Source: SZAS-103 sp043747745 (GTDB taxonomy: Bacteria > Pseudomonadota > Gammaproteobacteria > Xanthomonadales > Xanthomonadaceae). Taken from it: 64,000 nt of DNA. Numbering within the stretch: the first letter of the stretch is position 1; each line of letters opens with the position of its first letter. The stretch is from assembly GCA_043747745.1 (NCBI GenBank), contig JAYTOP010000042.1, positions 1 to 64,000 on the forward strand, written 5' to 3'. The position numbers and the translations under genes were made by a program. The notes under the pieces are model-generated. The model was not told the origin of the DNA, searched no databases, and worked only from the letters and a program-made list of their open reading frames with translations. Below, one piece after another: positions 24,880 through 34,273 of this stretch.

Positions 24880-26214
24880 TCATGGATACGCCACGACCAT
24901 GCCACTCAATCCCATCTTTGCGGACAATTCGGTGCGCAAATGATCGGCCGTATCGCGGTCGGCTTCCGGTCCGATTCGCACCCGATACAAGGTGCCACTG
25001 GCGGCCTGGACGCGCTCGCTGAATGCGGTGAACCCGGCCGCGCGCAATTTGTTGCGCAATGTGAGGGCTTCGTCTTCGGATCGGAACGCGCTGACCTGCA
25101 CCGCGTAACCACGACTGCTGGCGGCTGGCGATGGAGTGGCGGGCTCGGCAGGTGCGGGAGCCGCAGGGACTGCGGCTGGCGGCTTGGTTGCCGAAGTGGC
25201 TGGCGGCTTGGTTGCCGAAGCAGTTGCCTGTGCAGGCGGCGCGACAGGTTTCGTCGTCGCGGCTGTAATCGTCACAACGGGTTTGGTTGTAATCGCTACT
25301 GGCACCGAAGCGGCAGCCGGTTTCGCTGTGGTCGGGGCAGGCTCCGATGCGGCGGCCGGTTTGTTCACTGGCGCTGTCGGCACAGCCGGGGCGGGTGCGG
25401 CGGCGTCGAGTGCGGTCACACTGGCAGGCATGTCCTTGCGCACTTGCTGGGCCTTCAGGCGCGTGGCCTCTGCATCGCCGCGTTGCCCAAACGGACCGAT
25501 CCGCACGCGCATGGCCTGCTTGCCCGCGACAGTGACCGCTTCGGCATACGCCGGCAGTTGCGAACTTTTCAGCGAAGCGACCAGCGACTGCGCATTGGCC
25601 GCATTGGAATACGTGCCCAGGCTGACAACGTAATGGCCGCCTGCATTGGCCGCCGGAATCGGTGTACTTGGTGCAGTCGCCACAGTCGGCGGCGGCACAG
25701 TGGCGAGCGGCGGAGCCGCGGGCGACGTCGCCATGCCATTCGCTGGTGCTACAGATGTTGGTGCTGCTGCATTTGGAGCTGCCGCATTCGGAGCTGCGGC
25801 AACCGGAATGGCGGCAACCGGGACTGCCACGCCGACCGCAGGCGGCTTTACGACCGGCGCTGCTGGTGGAACCGACGATGCGGCGGCAGTTGCCGTGGAC
25901 GCCATGGGCGCAGGTTGCACGCCCGCCGGCACATTGGCGCCGATGGCTGCAGCGACGCTGGTCGCAGGCACGGGCGCAGCCGGATGACTCGCGTCCATGC
26001 CGAGCACTCCGGCCTTCGGCACGTCCGATGTGGGCGCGACCAGCGGCAATTCCCTGGTCTGGAACTCGCCGCCTGGAGCACCAGGCATCGTCAACGGCAC
26101 ATCGGCGGCGGTGTTGTTCTTGTCGCGACCGACGATCAGCATGGGCAGGAAAATGATCGCCAGCGCAGAAAGCACGGCGGCACCGATCAGGCGGTGTTTC
26201 AGGGCGGGGTCCAT
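24880..26214 (-). CDS. dedD: DedD-like protein with two SPOR domains
   Basis: Septum-associated peptidoglycan-binding protein. 444 residues from ATG 26214; the upstream Arg-rich frame is shadow. One N-terminal membrane helix (RLIGAAVLSALAIIFLPMLI), then a long low-complexity Ala/Pro/Val-rich linker. A first SPOR domain spans about 195-275 (HYVVSLGTYSNAANAQSLVA ... MRVRIGPFGQRGDAEATRLK). A second low-complexity linker made of KPAAASVP-type repeats follows, then a C-terminal SPOR domain (YAVQVSAFRSEDEALTLRNK ... YRVRIGPEADRDTADHLRTE). E. coli DedD has one SPOR domain, so the duplication is notable. Position between folC and cvpA supports the name. Confidence 0.88.
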   Translation of the reverse strand: MDPALKHRLIGAAVLSALAIIFLPMLIVGRDKNNTAADVPLTMPGAPGGEFQTRELPLVAPTSDVPKAGVLGMDASHPAAPVPATSVAAAIGANVPAGVQPAPMASTATAAASSVPPAAPVVKPPAVGVAVPVAAIPVAAAPNAAAPNAAAPTSVAPANGMATSPAAPPLATVPPPTVATAPSTPIPAANAGGHYVVSLGTYSNAANAQSLVASLKSSQLPAYAEAVTVAGKQAMRVRIGPFGQRGDAEATRLKAQQVRKDMPASVTALDAAAPAPAVPTAPVNKPAAASEPAPTTAKPAAASVPVAITTKPVVTITAATTKPVAPPAQATASATKPPATSATKPPAAVPAAPAPAEPATPSPAASSRGYAVQVSAFRSEDEALTLRNKLRAAGFTAFSERVQAASGTLYRVRIGPEADRDTADHLRTELSAKMGLSGMVVAYP

Positions 26215-26291
26215 CGAGGCGGGTCCGAACGTCCGGAAAGGTGTCGAGTATACCCGCCCGACGCGGCACGGCGGCGCACGAGGACCTGGCG

Positions 26292-27563
26292 CTAGTCGAT
26301 CTCCAGCGCGCGCAAGGCGTCGGCGGCCGTATGGAACGAGCCGAATACCAGGATACGATCGCCTGCTTTCGCGACTATGCGCGCGGCGCACAGGCCCTGT
26401 TCGACATCCGTTTGCACCACGACCTCGCAGCCGCCCAGCGCATCGCGCAAGCGCTCGGCCAAGGCATCGCCGGACAGGCCACGCTGCGTGTCGTGCAGGC
26501 CGCACAGCCACCAGCGCGCGATGCGGTCTCTCAGTGGCGCGACGATACCCGGCAGATCCTTGTCGCCGAGCGCGCTGAAGACTGCGAAGGTCCGCCCCAA
26601 GGCCGGATGCGCGGCCAGCCAGAGGCCGAGTTGCTGCGCAGCCTGCGGGTTGTGGGCGACATCGATCACGATCTCCACGCCCTCGCGCACGATCGTCTGC
26701 AACCGCGCCGGCAAAAGCGTCGCGCGCACGCCCTGGATGATCGCAGCGTCCGCAATCTCGACATCCAACGCGCGCAACGCGGCAATCGCGGCGGCGGCAT
26801 TCGTACGCTGCGCGGGCGCGGTCATGGCAGGATCGGGCAGATCGATCGCGTAACCGGGCTCGCGCCAGCGCCAGCCTTCGGGCAAGTCATCGATCAGATA
26901 ATCGCAGCCTGCGCGAATCGCCACTGCGCCGATCCGGTACGCATGCCGCAGCACGCTCGCCGGCGGATCGCGTTCGCCCAGAACGACCGGCTTGCCGGCA
27001 CGCATCACCCCGGCCTTTTCGAGGCCGATGGATTCGCGGTCGTTGCCCAGCCAGTCCTGGTGATCGAGATCGACCGTCGTGATGACTGCGACATCGGCAT
27101 CCACGACATTGACCGCATCGAGCCGCCCGCCCAGCCCGACTTCGAGGATCGCGAGATCGAGGTGCGCGGCTTCAAACAAGAGCAACGCAGCGAGGGTTCC
27201 GTATTCGAAATAGGTCAGTGGAATCGGTTCACCCGCTCCCACCAAACGCACTGCCTCGATACGCTGGAACGCCGCGACCAGCGCAGCATCGTCGGCATCC
27301 ACACCATCGATGCGCACGCGCTCGTTGTAGCGCAGCAGATGCGGCGAGGTGTAAGCGCCGACGCGCAGCCCGGCCGCGCGTGCGATCGCTTCGATGAAAG
27401 CGACCGTTGAGCCTTTTCCATTGGTTCCCGCGACGGTGATGACGTGCTGCGTGGGTCGCGTCAGTCCCAGTCGGTCTGCTACCACGCGCACACGATCGAG
27501 TCCAAGCGCGATGGCATCGGGATGCTGGAGCTGCTGATGGGCGAGCCATGCGTCGAGGGTCAT
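26292..27563 (-). CDS. folC: Folylpolyglutamate synthase / dihydrofolate synthase
   Basis: Adds L-glutamate to dihydropteroate and to folates. 423 residues from ATG 27563 (MTLDAWLAHQQLQHPDAIAL). The Mur-ligase ATPase fold is visible: P-loop VITVAGTNGKGSTVAFIEAI, 'LDLAILEVGLGGRLDAVNVV', AVITTVDLDHQDWLGNDRES, and C-terminal VIDVAHNPQAAQQLG. No clear Shine-Dalgarno sequence is visible, but the family start agrees. It is the first gene of the folC-dedD-cvpA-purF run; accD, which often precedes it, is not here. Confidence 0.95.
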   Translation of the reverse strand: MTLDAWLAHQQLQHPDAIALGLDRVRVVADRLGLTRPTQHVITVAGTNGKGSTVAFIEAIARAAGLRVGAYTSPHLLRYNERVRIDGVDADDAALVAAFQRIEAVRLVGAGEPIPLTYFEYGTLAALLLFEAAHLDLAILEVGLGGRLDAVNVVDADVAVITTVDLDHQDWLGNDRESIGLEKAGVMRAGKPVVLGERDPPASVLRHAYRIGAVAIRAGCDYLIDDLPEGWRWREPGYAIDLPDPAMTAPAQRTNAAAAIAALRALDVEIADAAIIQGVRATLLPARLQTIVREGVEIVIDVAHNPQAAQQLGLWLAAHPALGRTFAVFSALGDKDLPGIVAPLRDRIARWWLCGLHDTQRGLSGDALAERLRDALGGCEVVVQTDVEQGLCAARIVAKAGDRILVFGSFHTAADALRALEID

Positions 27564-27669
27564 GGAATAGCGCGTCGAAGAGTCCGCACAGTCTGACGCA
27601 TGGCCATGGATTGGCAAGCAGACCTGCCGGAGTAGACTCAAGGCCGGGGACACACACTGGAGAGACCGC

Positions 27670-28839
27670 ATGCGCCGCAGCGACAGCCTGGCTGCCCAGC
27701 TCCTGATTGTGCTCAGCACGCTCTGCACGTCCTCCGCATTCCTTGCAGCGACTGCACAGGCGCAATCCGGCACGGATGCGTTCACAGCGCAATTCAACAC
27801 AGTCTGCGCGGGCGCGGCATCCGGTTCCGCGCTCGCCGGGCGCTGCGCGGTGGTGCTGGCCAGCGCGGATCCAAACGCGCGCGCGATTGCCGTGAACTTC
27901 AACGACCTGGAAGAAATCCCCGGCGCAGGCCGTGGCGCCGCGCGCGATCAATGGCCGTCGCGTGAAGAGATCAGCACTCTGGTCACGCCGAAGCTGGCCG
28001 TGTTCGCGAGCGTCGATCATGCGCACTCATTCCGCAGCGACGACACCACCGAAGCGGCGTTCGACGCGGATTCAACGACATTCACGGTGGGCATCGACTG
28101 GCACCCGGCCAATCGGTGGCAGCTCGGGTTGACCCTCAACCACGCCCGCGACAACCAGGTCTTTCGCGGCTCGGAGGGCCGGACCGAAGCGAACGCTACC
28201 GGTGCGATTGCGGTGGCGAGTTGGGATGCGAACGACCACGTCGCGCTGAACGGCTACCTCGGCCGGACCCAGGGCAGCCAGGACATCCGCCGCGTGGTGG
28301 CCTTCATCGACGGTAGCGCACCGGTCGCGGAAACCGCTTCGCCCGCGCTGCATCGGACCATCGGCGGCGCGGCCGTGGATGCGAATTTCTCGCACGGAGC
28401 GCTGGAATGGCGCGGTTCGGTGGGATTCGATGCGGCGCGCACGTCGATCGATGGCTATGCCGAGAGCGGCGGATCGGGTTTTGACCTGGTCGTGCCGGGG
28501 CGATCGATCGTGACCGAACGCGGCCGCATCGACCTCGCCCTCGCGCGCACATTTTCTGCGCACTGGGGCGTCTGGCAGCCGGAACTGCGCCTGGGCCTGG
28601 TCCACGAATTCGGCAACGATGCACGCACTGTCGGCGTGCGCTTCCTGCAGGACACCAGCGGCAGCGTCGTGGCCTTCGACACCGGCGCGCCTGATCGCGA
28701 CTGGGGACAGGCTACGTTCTCCTCCACGTTCGTGCTGCCGCACGGCAACTCCGGCTTCATCACCGTCGGGCGTGATTTTGGTCACAGCACCTCGACCGCG
28801 ATGCAATTTGCGATCGGATGGCGGCTCGAGTTGAAGTAG
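27670..28839 (+). CDS. Autotransporter-type outer-membrane beta-barrel protein
   Basis: 389 residues with a signal peptide (RRSDSLAAQLLIVLSTLCTS ... AQAQ) and GGAGAG ahead of the ATG. About 100 residues in, a beta-barrel begins with alternating hydrophobic strands (LAVFASVDHAHSFRSDDTTE; TFTVGIDWHPANRWQLGLTL; HVALNGYLGRTQGSQDIRRV), ending MQFAIGWRLELK. The pattern resembles an autotransporter barrel domain, but there is no passenger. The last residue is Lys rather than the usual aromatic. Function unknown. It diverges from folC. Confidence 0.68.
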   Translation: MRRSDSLAAQLLIVLSTLCTSSAFLAATAQAQSGTDAFTAQFNTVCAGAASGSALAGRCAVVLASADPNARAIAVNFNDLEEIPGAGRGAARDQWPSREEISTLVTPKLAVFASVDHAHSFRSDDTTEAAFDADSTTFTVGIDWHPANRWQLGLTLNHARDNQVFRGSEGRTEANATGAIAVASWDANDHVALNGYLGRTQGSQDIRRVVAFIDGSAPVAETASPALHRTIGGAAVDANFSHGALEWRGSVGFDAARTSIDGYAESGGSGFDLVVPGRSIVTERGRIDLALARTFSAHWGVWQPELRLGLVHEFGNDARTVGVRFLQDTSGSVVAFDTGAPDRDWGQATFSSTFVLPHGNSGFITVGRDFGHSTSTAMQFAIGWRLELK

Positions 28840-28912
28840 TACGCTGGGCCGCGCGATCCAACGCCGCGATACACTCCGCAATCTCCGCAACAGCGCACGC
28901 ACTGGATCTCCC

Positions 28913-29947
28913 ATGTCGCAAATGATGAAAGCGCTGGTCAAACGCAAACCCGAGGAAGGCATCTGGATGGAGCAGGTGCCGATTCCCGAGGCCGGCGCGA
29001 ACGAAGTCCTGATCAAGCTCGAGAAGACCGCGATCTGCGGCACCGACCTGCACATCTACAAGTGGGATGCGTGGAGCCAGCGCAACATCAAGCCGGGCCT
29101 GGTGATCGGTCACGAGTTCGTCGGCAGGATTGTCGACATCGGTCCGGGCGTGACCGGCTACCAGCTCGGCCAGCGCGTGTCGGCCGAAGGCCACATCGTC
29201 TGCGGGCATTGCCGCAATTGCCGGGCGGGCCGCCAGCACCTGTGTCCGAACACCATCGGCATCGGCGTGAACCGCAACGGCGCATTCGCCGAATACATTG
29301 TGATGCCAGCCACGAACCTGTGGCCGATTCCCGACCAGATCCCGTCCGAACTCGCAGCGTTCTTCGATCCCTATGGCAACGCGGCGCACTGCGCGCTCGA
29401 GTTCGACGTGATCGGCGAGGACGTGTTGATCACCGGTGCGGGCCCGATCGGCATCATCGCTGCGGGCATCTGCAAATGGATCGGCGCGCGCAACGTGGTC
29501 GTCACCGACGTCAACGACTATCGCCTCAAGCTCGCCGCCGACATGGGCGCGACACGCGTGGTCAATGTGTCGAAGCAGTCGCTGAAGGACACCATGGCCG
29601 AGTTGCACATGGAAGGCTTCGACGTCGCACTCGAGATGAGCGGCAATCCGCACGCGTTCAACGACATGCTCGGCGCGATGTACAACGGCGGCAAGGTTGC
29701 ATTGCTCGGCATCCTTCCGAATGGTGCGGGCATCGACTGGGACAAGGTCATCTTCAAGGGCCTCACCCTGCACGGCATCTACGGCCGGCGCATGTACGAG
29801 ACCTGGTACAAGATGACCCAGCTCGTGCTGACCGGATTCCCGCTGCAGAAAGTGCTGACCCACCAAGTGCATATCGACGACTTCCAGCGCGGCTTCGACC
29901 TGATGGTCTCGGGCAACTGCGGCAAGGTGGTTTGTTCGTGGAACTGA
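28913..29947 (+). CDS. tdh: L-threonine 3-dehydrogenase
   Basis: Oxidises threonine to 2-amino-3-ketobutyrate with NAD+. 344 residues, zinc medium-chain dehydrogenase. Seen: catalytic zinc KTAICGTDLHIYKWDAWSQ, GHEFVGRIVDIGPGVTGYQL, the structural zinc cysteines in HIVCGHCRNCRAGRQHLC, 'NGAFAEYIVMPATNLW', and the Rossmann GAGPIGIIAAGICKWIGARN. Kbl, encoded next, splits the product to glycine and acetyl-CoA. The 149-base gap to kbl holds a ggggctggggact-type simple repeat. Confidence 0.97.
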   Translation: MSQMMKALVKRKPEEGIWMEQVPIPEAGANEVLIKLEKTAICGTDLHIYKWDAWSQRNIKPGLVIGHEFVGRIVDIGPGVTGYQLGQRVSAEGHIVCGHCRNCRAGRQHLCPNTIGIGVNRNGAFAEYIVMPATNLWPIPDQIPSELAAFFDPYGNAAHCALEFDVIGEDVLITGAGPIGIIAAGICKWIGARNVVVTDVNDYRLKLAADMGATRVVNVSKQSLKDTMAELHMEGFDVALEMSGNPHAFNDMLGAMYNGGKVALLGILPNGAGIDWDKVIFKGLTLHGIYGRRMYETWYKMTQLVLTGFPLQKVLTHQVHIDDFQRGFDLMVSGNCGKVVCSWN

Positions 29948-30096
29948 GGTGCAGCGAGGGCTGGGGACTCGGGGCTGGGGACTGGTGGAAGCAGAGCCTC
30001 GCTCAACCGTTTTTCTCCTGATTCCAGATCGCAAAGGCCCGCGATTCCACGTGACGTTCGCCACCAGACCCCAACCCCTAAGCCTTCGGCCCTCCC

Positions 30097-31290
30097 ATGT
30101 CATTGACCCAACGCTACGCCGACGAACTCGAATCCATCCGCGTGCAAGGCCTGTTCAAGTCCGAGCGCGTGATCGCGTCGCCGCAGTCGGCCGAGATCAC
30201 GCTCGCCGACGGCCGCAAGGTGCTGAATTTCTGCGCGAACAATTACCTCGGACTTGCCGATCATCCCGAGGTGATCCAGGCCGCGAAGGACGCGCTCGAC
30301 AGCCACGGTTTCGGCATGGCATCGGTGCGTTTCATCTGCGGCACCCAGGACCTGCACAAGGAGCTCGAAGCCACCATCGCGGCGTTTTTCGGCAAGGAAG
30401 ACACGATCCTGTATGCGGCATGCTTCGACGCCAACGGCGGCCTCTACGAACCGCTGCTCGGCGAGGAGGACGCGATCATCTCCGACGCGCTCAACCACGC
30501 CTCGATCATCGACGGCGTGCGCTTGTGCAAGGCCAAGCGATTCCGCTACGCCAACTGCGACATGGCCGATCTCGAAACGCAGCTGCAAGCAGCCGATGCC
30601 GCCGGCGCGCGGACGAAGCTGATTTCGACGGACGGCGTGTTCTCGATGGACGGTTTCATCGCACCACTCGACAAAATCACTGCGCTCGCCGCGAAATACG
30701 GCGCGCTCGTGCACATCGACGAATGCCACGCGACCGGTTTCCTCGGCGCGACGGGTCGCGGTTCTGCCGAAGTGAAAGGCGTGCTCGACAAGATCGACAT
30801 CGTCACCGGCACGCTCGGCAAGGCGCTCGGCGGCGCGCTCGGCGGCTTCACGACGGGCAAGGCCGAAGTGATCGAGATGCTGCGCCAGCGCTCGCGCCCG
30901 TACCTGTTCTCGAACTCGCTGCCGCCGCACATCGTCGCGGCCGGCATCAAGGTGTTCGACATGCTCGCGTCCGCAGGCGACCTGCGCGACACATTGACGG
31001 AGAACACCCGCTATTTCCGCGAACGCATGACAGCCATCGGATTCGATATCAAGCCCGGCGTGCATCCGATCTCCCCAGTGATGCTGTACGACGCGCCGCT
31101 CGCGCAGAAATTCGCCGCGCGTCTGCTGGAGGAAGGCATCTACGCGATCGGCTTCTTCTTCCCGGTCGTACCGAAGGGCCAGGCCCGCATCCGCACCCAG
31201 ATCAGCGCGGCGCACACGCGCGAACACCTCGACCGCTGCATCGACGCGTTCACGCGCATCGGCCGCGAGCTCGGCGTCCTGAAGAGCTGA
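30097..31290 (+). CDS. kbl: Glycine C-acetyltransferase (2-amino-3-ketobutyrate CoA ligase)
   Basis: PLP enzyme that cleaves 2-amino-3-ketobutyrate with CoA to glycine and acetyl-CoA, acting on the product of Tdh. 397 residues. Seen: LNFCANNYLGLADHPEVIQA, 'GFGMASVRFICGTQDLHKEL', ISTDGVFSMDGFIAPLDKI, VHIDECHATGFLGATGRGS, and the PLP-lysine stretch VTGTLGKALGGALGGFTTG. C-terminal HPISPVMLYDAPLAQKFAAR is also typical. The unusual gap before it (149 bases) makes a separate promoter possible. Confidence 0.97.
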   Translation: MSLTQRYADELESIRVQGLFKSERVIASPQSAEITLADGRKVLNFCANNYLGLADHPEVIQAAKDALDSHGFGMASVRFICGTQDLHKELEATIAAFFGKEDTILYAACFDANGGLYEPLLGEEDAIISDALNHASIIDGVRLCKAKRFRYANCDMADLETQLQAADAAGARTKLISTDGVFSMDGFIAPLDKITALAAKYGALVHIDECHATGFLGATGRGSAEVKGVLDKIDIVTGTLGKALGGALGGFTTGKAEVIEMLRQRSRPYLFSNSLPPHIVAAGIKVFDMLASAGDLRDTLTENTRYFRERMTAIGFDIKPGVHPISPVMLYDAPLAQKFAARLLEEGIYAIGFFFPVVPKGQARIRTQISAAHTREHLDRCIDAFTRIGRELGVLKS

Positions 31291-31303
31291 CCCGGAGCGC
31301 GGC

Positions 31304-32611
31304 GTGGGCGTTCTCGCCGCCGCGTTGCATCTGCTGCCGGAAGCGCCGCTCGTCGTCGGTTTCAGCGGCGGGCTCGATTCGACAGCACTGTTGCACGCCC
31401 TCGCTGCATCGACGGCAGCGCGAGCCCAAGGCTTGCGTGCGCTGCATGTGCATCATGGCTTGCATCCCGATGCCGACGCATGGGCGGAGCATTGCGAACG
31501 CATCTGCGCCGGACTCGATCTGCCGCTGCGCGTATTGCGCGTGCAGGTCGATCATGCGGACGGTCGAGGCCCGGAAGGCGCAGCACGCGCGGCACGACTG
31601 GCCGCATTCCGTGCGGCGCTCGATGCGGACGACGTGCTCGCGCTCGCGCATCACCGCGACGACCAGGCCGAAACAATCCTGATGCGATTGTTGCGCGGCG
31701 CAGGCGGCGACGGCCTCGCGTCGATGCGGCGACGCTCGCGACTTGGCACGCTGCATCTATGGCGCCCGCTGCTCGACCTGCCGCGTGCGGCGCTGCGCGA
31801 CTACGCGACGGCGAACGCATTGCGCTGGATCGAGGATCCATCCAACGCGGACGCACGCTACGACCGCAACTTCCTGCGCCATCGCGTGCTGCCGCTGTTC
31901 GCGGAGCGCTGGCCGCATGCATCGCGCAGCCTCGCGCGCAGCGCGGCGCTCATCGCCGAACAGTCGCAACTGCTTGCCGCTGCGACGACGGTTCAACTCG
32001 ATGCGCTGCAGGTCTCACCAGACGCGCTGTCGCTTCCGAACTTGCTCGCGCATCCGCGTGCGCAACGCACCCGCATCCTGCGCGCGTGGCTGATGCGCCT
32101 CGACGGACACCCGCCTCCCGCCAGCATCCTTGCCGCGATCGAACGCGACCTGCTGCACGCGCGCGCCGATGGCGATGCGTGCGTGGCATGGGCGCATGTC
32201 GTCGTCCATCGCTGGCGCGATCGCCTGCATGCGATGCATCCATGCGCGCCGCTGCCGACGGACTGGAGCGCGCGATGGGACGGACACTCGCGGCTGTGCA
32301 TGCCCGATGGAGCGTCGCTCGAACTGCACGTTGCCGATGGTTTCGACGCACCGCTGATGGTCCACGCGCGTCGCGGCGGCGAGCGCATTCGCCTGGCTGG
32401 ACGCGAGCATAGCCACGCGCTCAAGCATGTGTTGCAGGACCGCGGTGTGCCGCCCTGGACCCGCGCGCAAATGCCGCTGCTGTTCGCCGACGATGGCGAG
32501 TTGCTCGCCGCCGGAGACAGCCTGGTGTCCGCACGTATGGAGAGATGGTTGCACGCGCATGGCGCGCATCTGCGCTGGTCGCCAGCCGCCAGGGCGAGCG
32601 CTGCGGATTGA
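31304..32611 (+). CDS. tilS: tRNA(Ile)-lysidine synthetase
   Basis: Converts C34 of tRNA-Ile(CAU) to lysidine, so that AUA is read as Ile. 435 residues from a GTG start with GGAG eight bases upstream. Seen: PP-loop PLVVGFSGGLDSTALLHALA (SGGxDS), 'HVHHGLHPDADAWAEHCERI', ALAHHRDDQAETILMRLLRG, and SMRRRSRLGTLHLWRPLLDL. The C-terminal TilS domains include LRWSPAARASAA. It starts 13 bases after kbl, so the two may be co-transcribed. Confidence 0.95.
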   Translation: MGVLAAALHLLPEAPLVVGFSGGLDSTALLHALAASTAARAQGLRALHVHHGLHPDADAWAEHCERICAGLDLPLRVLRVQVDHADGRGPEGAARAARLAAFRAALDADDVLALAHHRDDQAETILMRLLRGAGGDGLASMRRRSRLGTLHLWRPLLDLPRAALRDYATANALRWIEDPSNADARYDRNFLRHRVLPLFAERWPHASRSLARSAALIAEQSQLLAAATTVQLDALQVSPDALSLPNLLAHPRAQRTRILRAWLMRLDGHPPPASILAAIERDLLHARADGDACVAWAHVVVHRWRDRLHAMHPCAPLPTDWSARWDGHSRLCMPDGASLELHVADGFDAPLMVHARRGGERIRLAGREHSHALKHVLQDRGVPPWTRAQMPLLFADDGELLAAGDSLVSARMERWLHAHGAHLRWSPAARASAAD

Positions 32612-32642
32612 CCACCCGCGCGCACGGCGACACACTGCGCGC

Positions 32643-32927
32643 ATGGTAAAGAAATCCACCCAATCCGCACTCACATCGAGCCCTCTCGAACCCGCACCCT
32701 CGGTGGTCGCCGGCTTCGAGCGTTCGCTCGACGAACTCGAACAACTCGTGCAGCGCATGGAGAAGGGCGAGATGTCCCTCGACGAATCGCTCGGCGCCTA
32801 CGAGCGCGGCGTCGCTCTGTACCGGCAATGCCAGGGCGCGCTGCAACAGGCCGAGCTGCGGGTGAAGTTGCTCAGCGACCTCGGCGATCCGGACCATGCC
32901 GAACGCTTCGCCCCCGATGACGACTGA
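32643..32927 (+). CDS. xseB: Exodeoxyribonuclease VII small subunit
   Basis: Small subunit of exonuclease VII. 94 residues from ATG 32643. The diagnostic block is FERSLDELEQLVQRMEKGEM SLDESLGAYERG, split here only for length, followed by VALYRQCQGALQQAELRV. An extended N-terminus (VKKSTQSALTSSPLEPAPSV) is species-specific. The XseA large subunit is not in the window. ispA begins before or just at the end of this gene, as in many proteobacteria. Confidence 0.94.
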   Translation: MVKKSTQSALTSSPLEPAPSVVAGFERSLDELEQLVQRMEKGEMSLDESLGAYERGVALYRQCQGALQQAELRVKLLSDLGDPDHAERFAPDDD

Positions 32928-33810
32928 ACAGGCGTTCGCGCGCCGCGCCGCGCGGCTGCACGCGGCGCTGGATCGCGTCCTCCCCGACGACGCGACGAGT
33001 CCGCAACGGCTACATCACACGCGATTGCAGCAGGCAATGCGTTACGCCGTGCTCGGCGATGGCAAGCGCATCCGCCCGCAACTGGTGTATGCAGCAGGCG
33101 TCGCCTCCGGCGCCGACGAAGCCGCGCTCGATGCGCCAGCGGTCGCGGTCGAACTCGTGCACGCGTATTCGCTCGTACACGACGACCTGCCAGCGATGGA
33201 CAACGACGCGCTACGACGCGGCCGCGCGACCGTACACGTCGCGTTCGACGAAGCGACCGCAATTCTCGCCGGCGACGCATTGCAGGCTCTCGCATTCGAA
33301 GCGCTGGTTTGCGCCGACTGCGACGCTGCGCTGCGCATCGCGTTGATCGCGACACTTGCCAGCGCGAGCGGCACCGCAGGCATGTGCGGCGGACAGGCAC
33401 TCGACCTCGCGGCAACCGGCCGCGTGCAGACGCTCATCGAACTCGAGCGCATGCATGCATTCAAGACCGGCGCGTTGATCCGCGCGGCGGTACGCATGGG
33501 CGCGTTGTGCGCGCATGCTGACGACAGCACGCTGCAACGGCTCGACAACTATGCGCGTGCCATGGGACTCGCGTTCCAGATCCGCGACGACATCCTGGAT
33601 GTCGAAGGCAGCTCCGCGGACTTGGGCAAAACCGCCGGAAAAGACGTCGCGCAGTCGAAGTCCACCTATCCCGCGCTGCTCGGGATCGAGGGGTCTCGCA
33701 GGTTATTGGATGAACTTGGCGAGGCAATGCGGGATGCGCTGAGGCCGATGGAATCGGCTAGTGGGGAGTTGTTGGCGCTTGGGGAGATGGCGGTGTTGCG
33801 TAGTCGCTGA
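32896..33810 (+). CDS. ispA: Farnesyl diphosphate synthase (polyprenyl synthetase)
   Basis: Condenses IPP with DMAPP/GPP to farnesyl diphosphate for quinones and undecaprenyl carriers. 304 residues if the first ATG is used (32-base overlap with xseB); a second ATG at 32917 would shorten it by seven. Seen: the first Asp-rich motif in HAYSLVHDDLPAMDNDALRR, GKRIRPQLVYAAG, the KTGALIRAAVRMGAL segment and the second Asp motif AFQIRDDILDVEGSSADLG. dxs, often the next gene, does not follow. Confidence 0.94.
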   Translation: MPNASPPMTTEQAFARRAARLHAALDRVLPDDATSPQRLHHTRLQQAMRYAVLGDGKRIRPQLVYAAGVASGADEAALDAPAVAVELVHAYSLVHDDLPAMDNDALRRGRATVHVAFDEATAILAGDALQALAFEALVCADCDAALRIALIATLASASGTAGMCGGQALDLAATGRVQTLIELERMHAFKTGALIRAAVRMGALCAHADDSTLQRLDNYARAMGLAFQIRDDILDVEGSSADLGKTAGKDVAQSKSTYPALLGIEGSRRLLDELGEAMRDALRPMESASGELLALGEMAVLRSR

Positions 33811-33858
33811 AGTCGCATTGACCATGTGCATGACAGCGGCGCACGATAAGGCTTATCG

Positions 33859-33882
33859 CCCCGGATGCGGGGTCCAATTTTA
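33859..33882 (+). terminator. Weak terminator-like hairpin after ispA
   Basis: ccccg-gatg-cgggg followed by tccaatttta; a second short palindrome cgataag-g-cttatcg (33844-33858) precedes it. This could end the kbl-tilS-xseB-ispA transcript. Confidence 0.45.
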
Positions 33883-33899
33883 GTTAGGCCGCTCCTGTC

Positions 33900-34238
33900 A
33901 TGACGAATTCTGATCACTACAACACGGTCAATCCATTGCTCCAATTCGATGAGGCCTCACTCACACCTCGAAAGCGCGAGATTCTCATTTGGCTCGAACA
34001 GAACAAAGTCTCTCTGAGGGTCTTAGATTGCAATGCCCCGCAGAGCATGGCTACCCTCCGGGTGTACATCCCTCAGAAATTGAGTAGAGCTGCACAATCC
34101 AACGATCAGGTCCCGAATGCCGGTGTTTTCACCATCCTGCATGAACTCTTCAACGGCCAATTCACACTTGATTACGCCGACAGTTACCCGTGGGAAGAAG
34201 ACAAGTATCGATTCCTTCCGATCTCCTTTTCTCAGTGA
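33900..34238 (+). CDS. Hypothetical protein in an AT-richer spot
   Basis: 112 residues, no signal peptide or membrane helix. I do not recognise it. Features: an N-terminal TPRKREILIWLEQNKVSLRV segment, a central VFTILHELFNGQFTLDYADS and an acidic C-terminus (YPWEEDKYRFLPISFSQ). Its codons are less GC-rich than in flanking ispA or kdpE, and it is surrounded by repeats on its 3' side, consistent with a recently acquired gene. A gttaggc heptamer just upstream is discussed under rejected items. Confidence 0.45.
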   Translation: MTNSDHYNTVNPLLQFDEASLTPRKREILIWLEQNKVSLRVLDCNAPQSMATLRVYIPQKLSRAAQSNDQVPNAGVFTILHELFNGQFTLDYADSYPWEEDKYRFLPISFSQ

Positions 34239-34273
34239 GAGCACGCTTTTTAAACTCCCCGCGTCGGCCTAGC

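Noticed and set aside
33883..33889. gttaggc heptamer before the hypothetical gene, like an integron attC core
   Set aside because: No matching inverse core (gcctaac) or attC-like stem lies within 150 bases upstream, and no such core follows the gene. A single heptamer is not evidence of a cassette.
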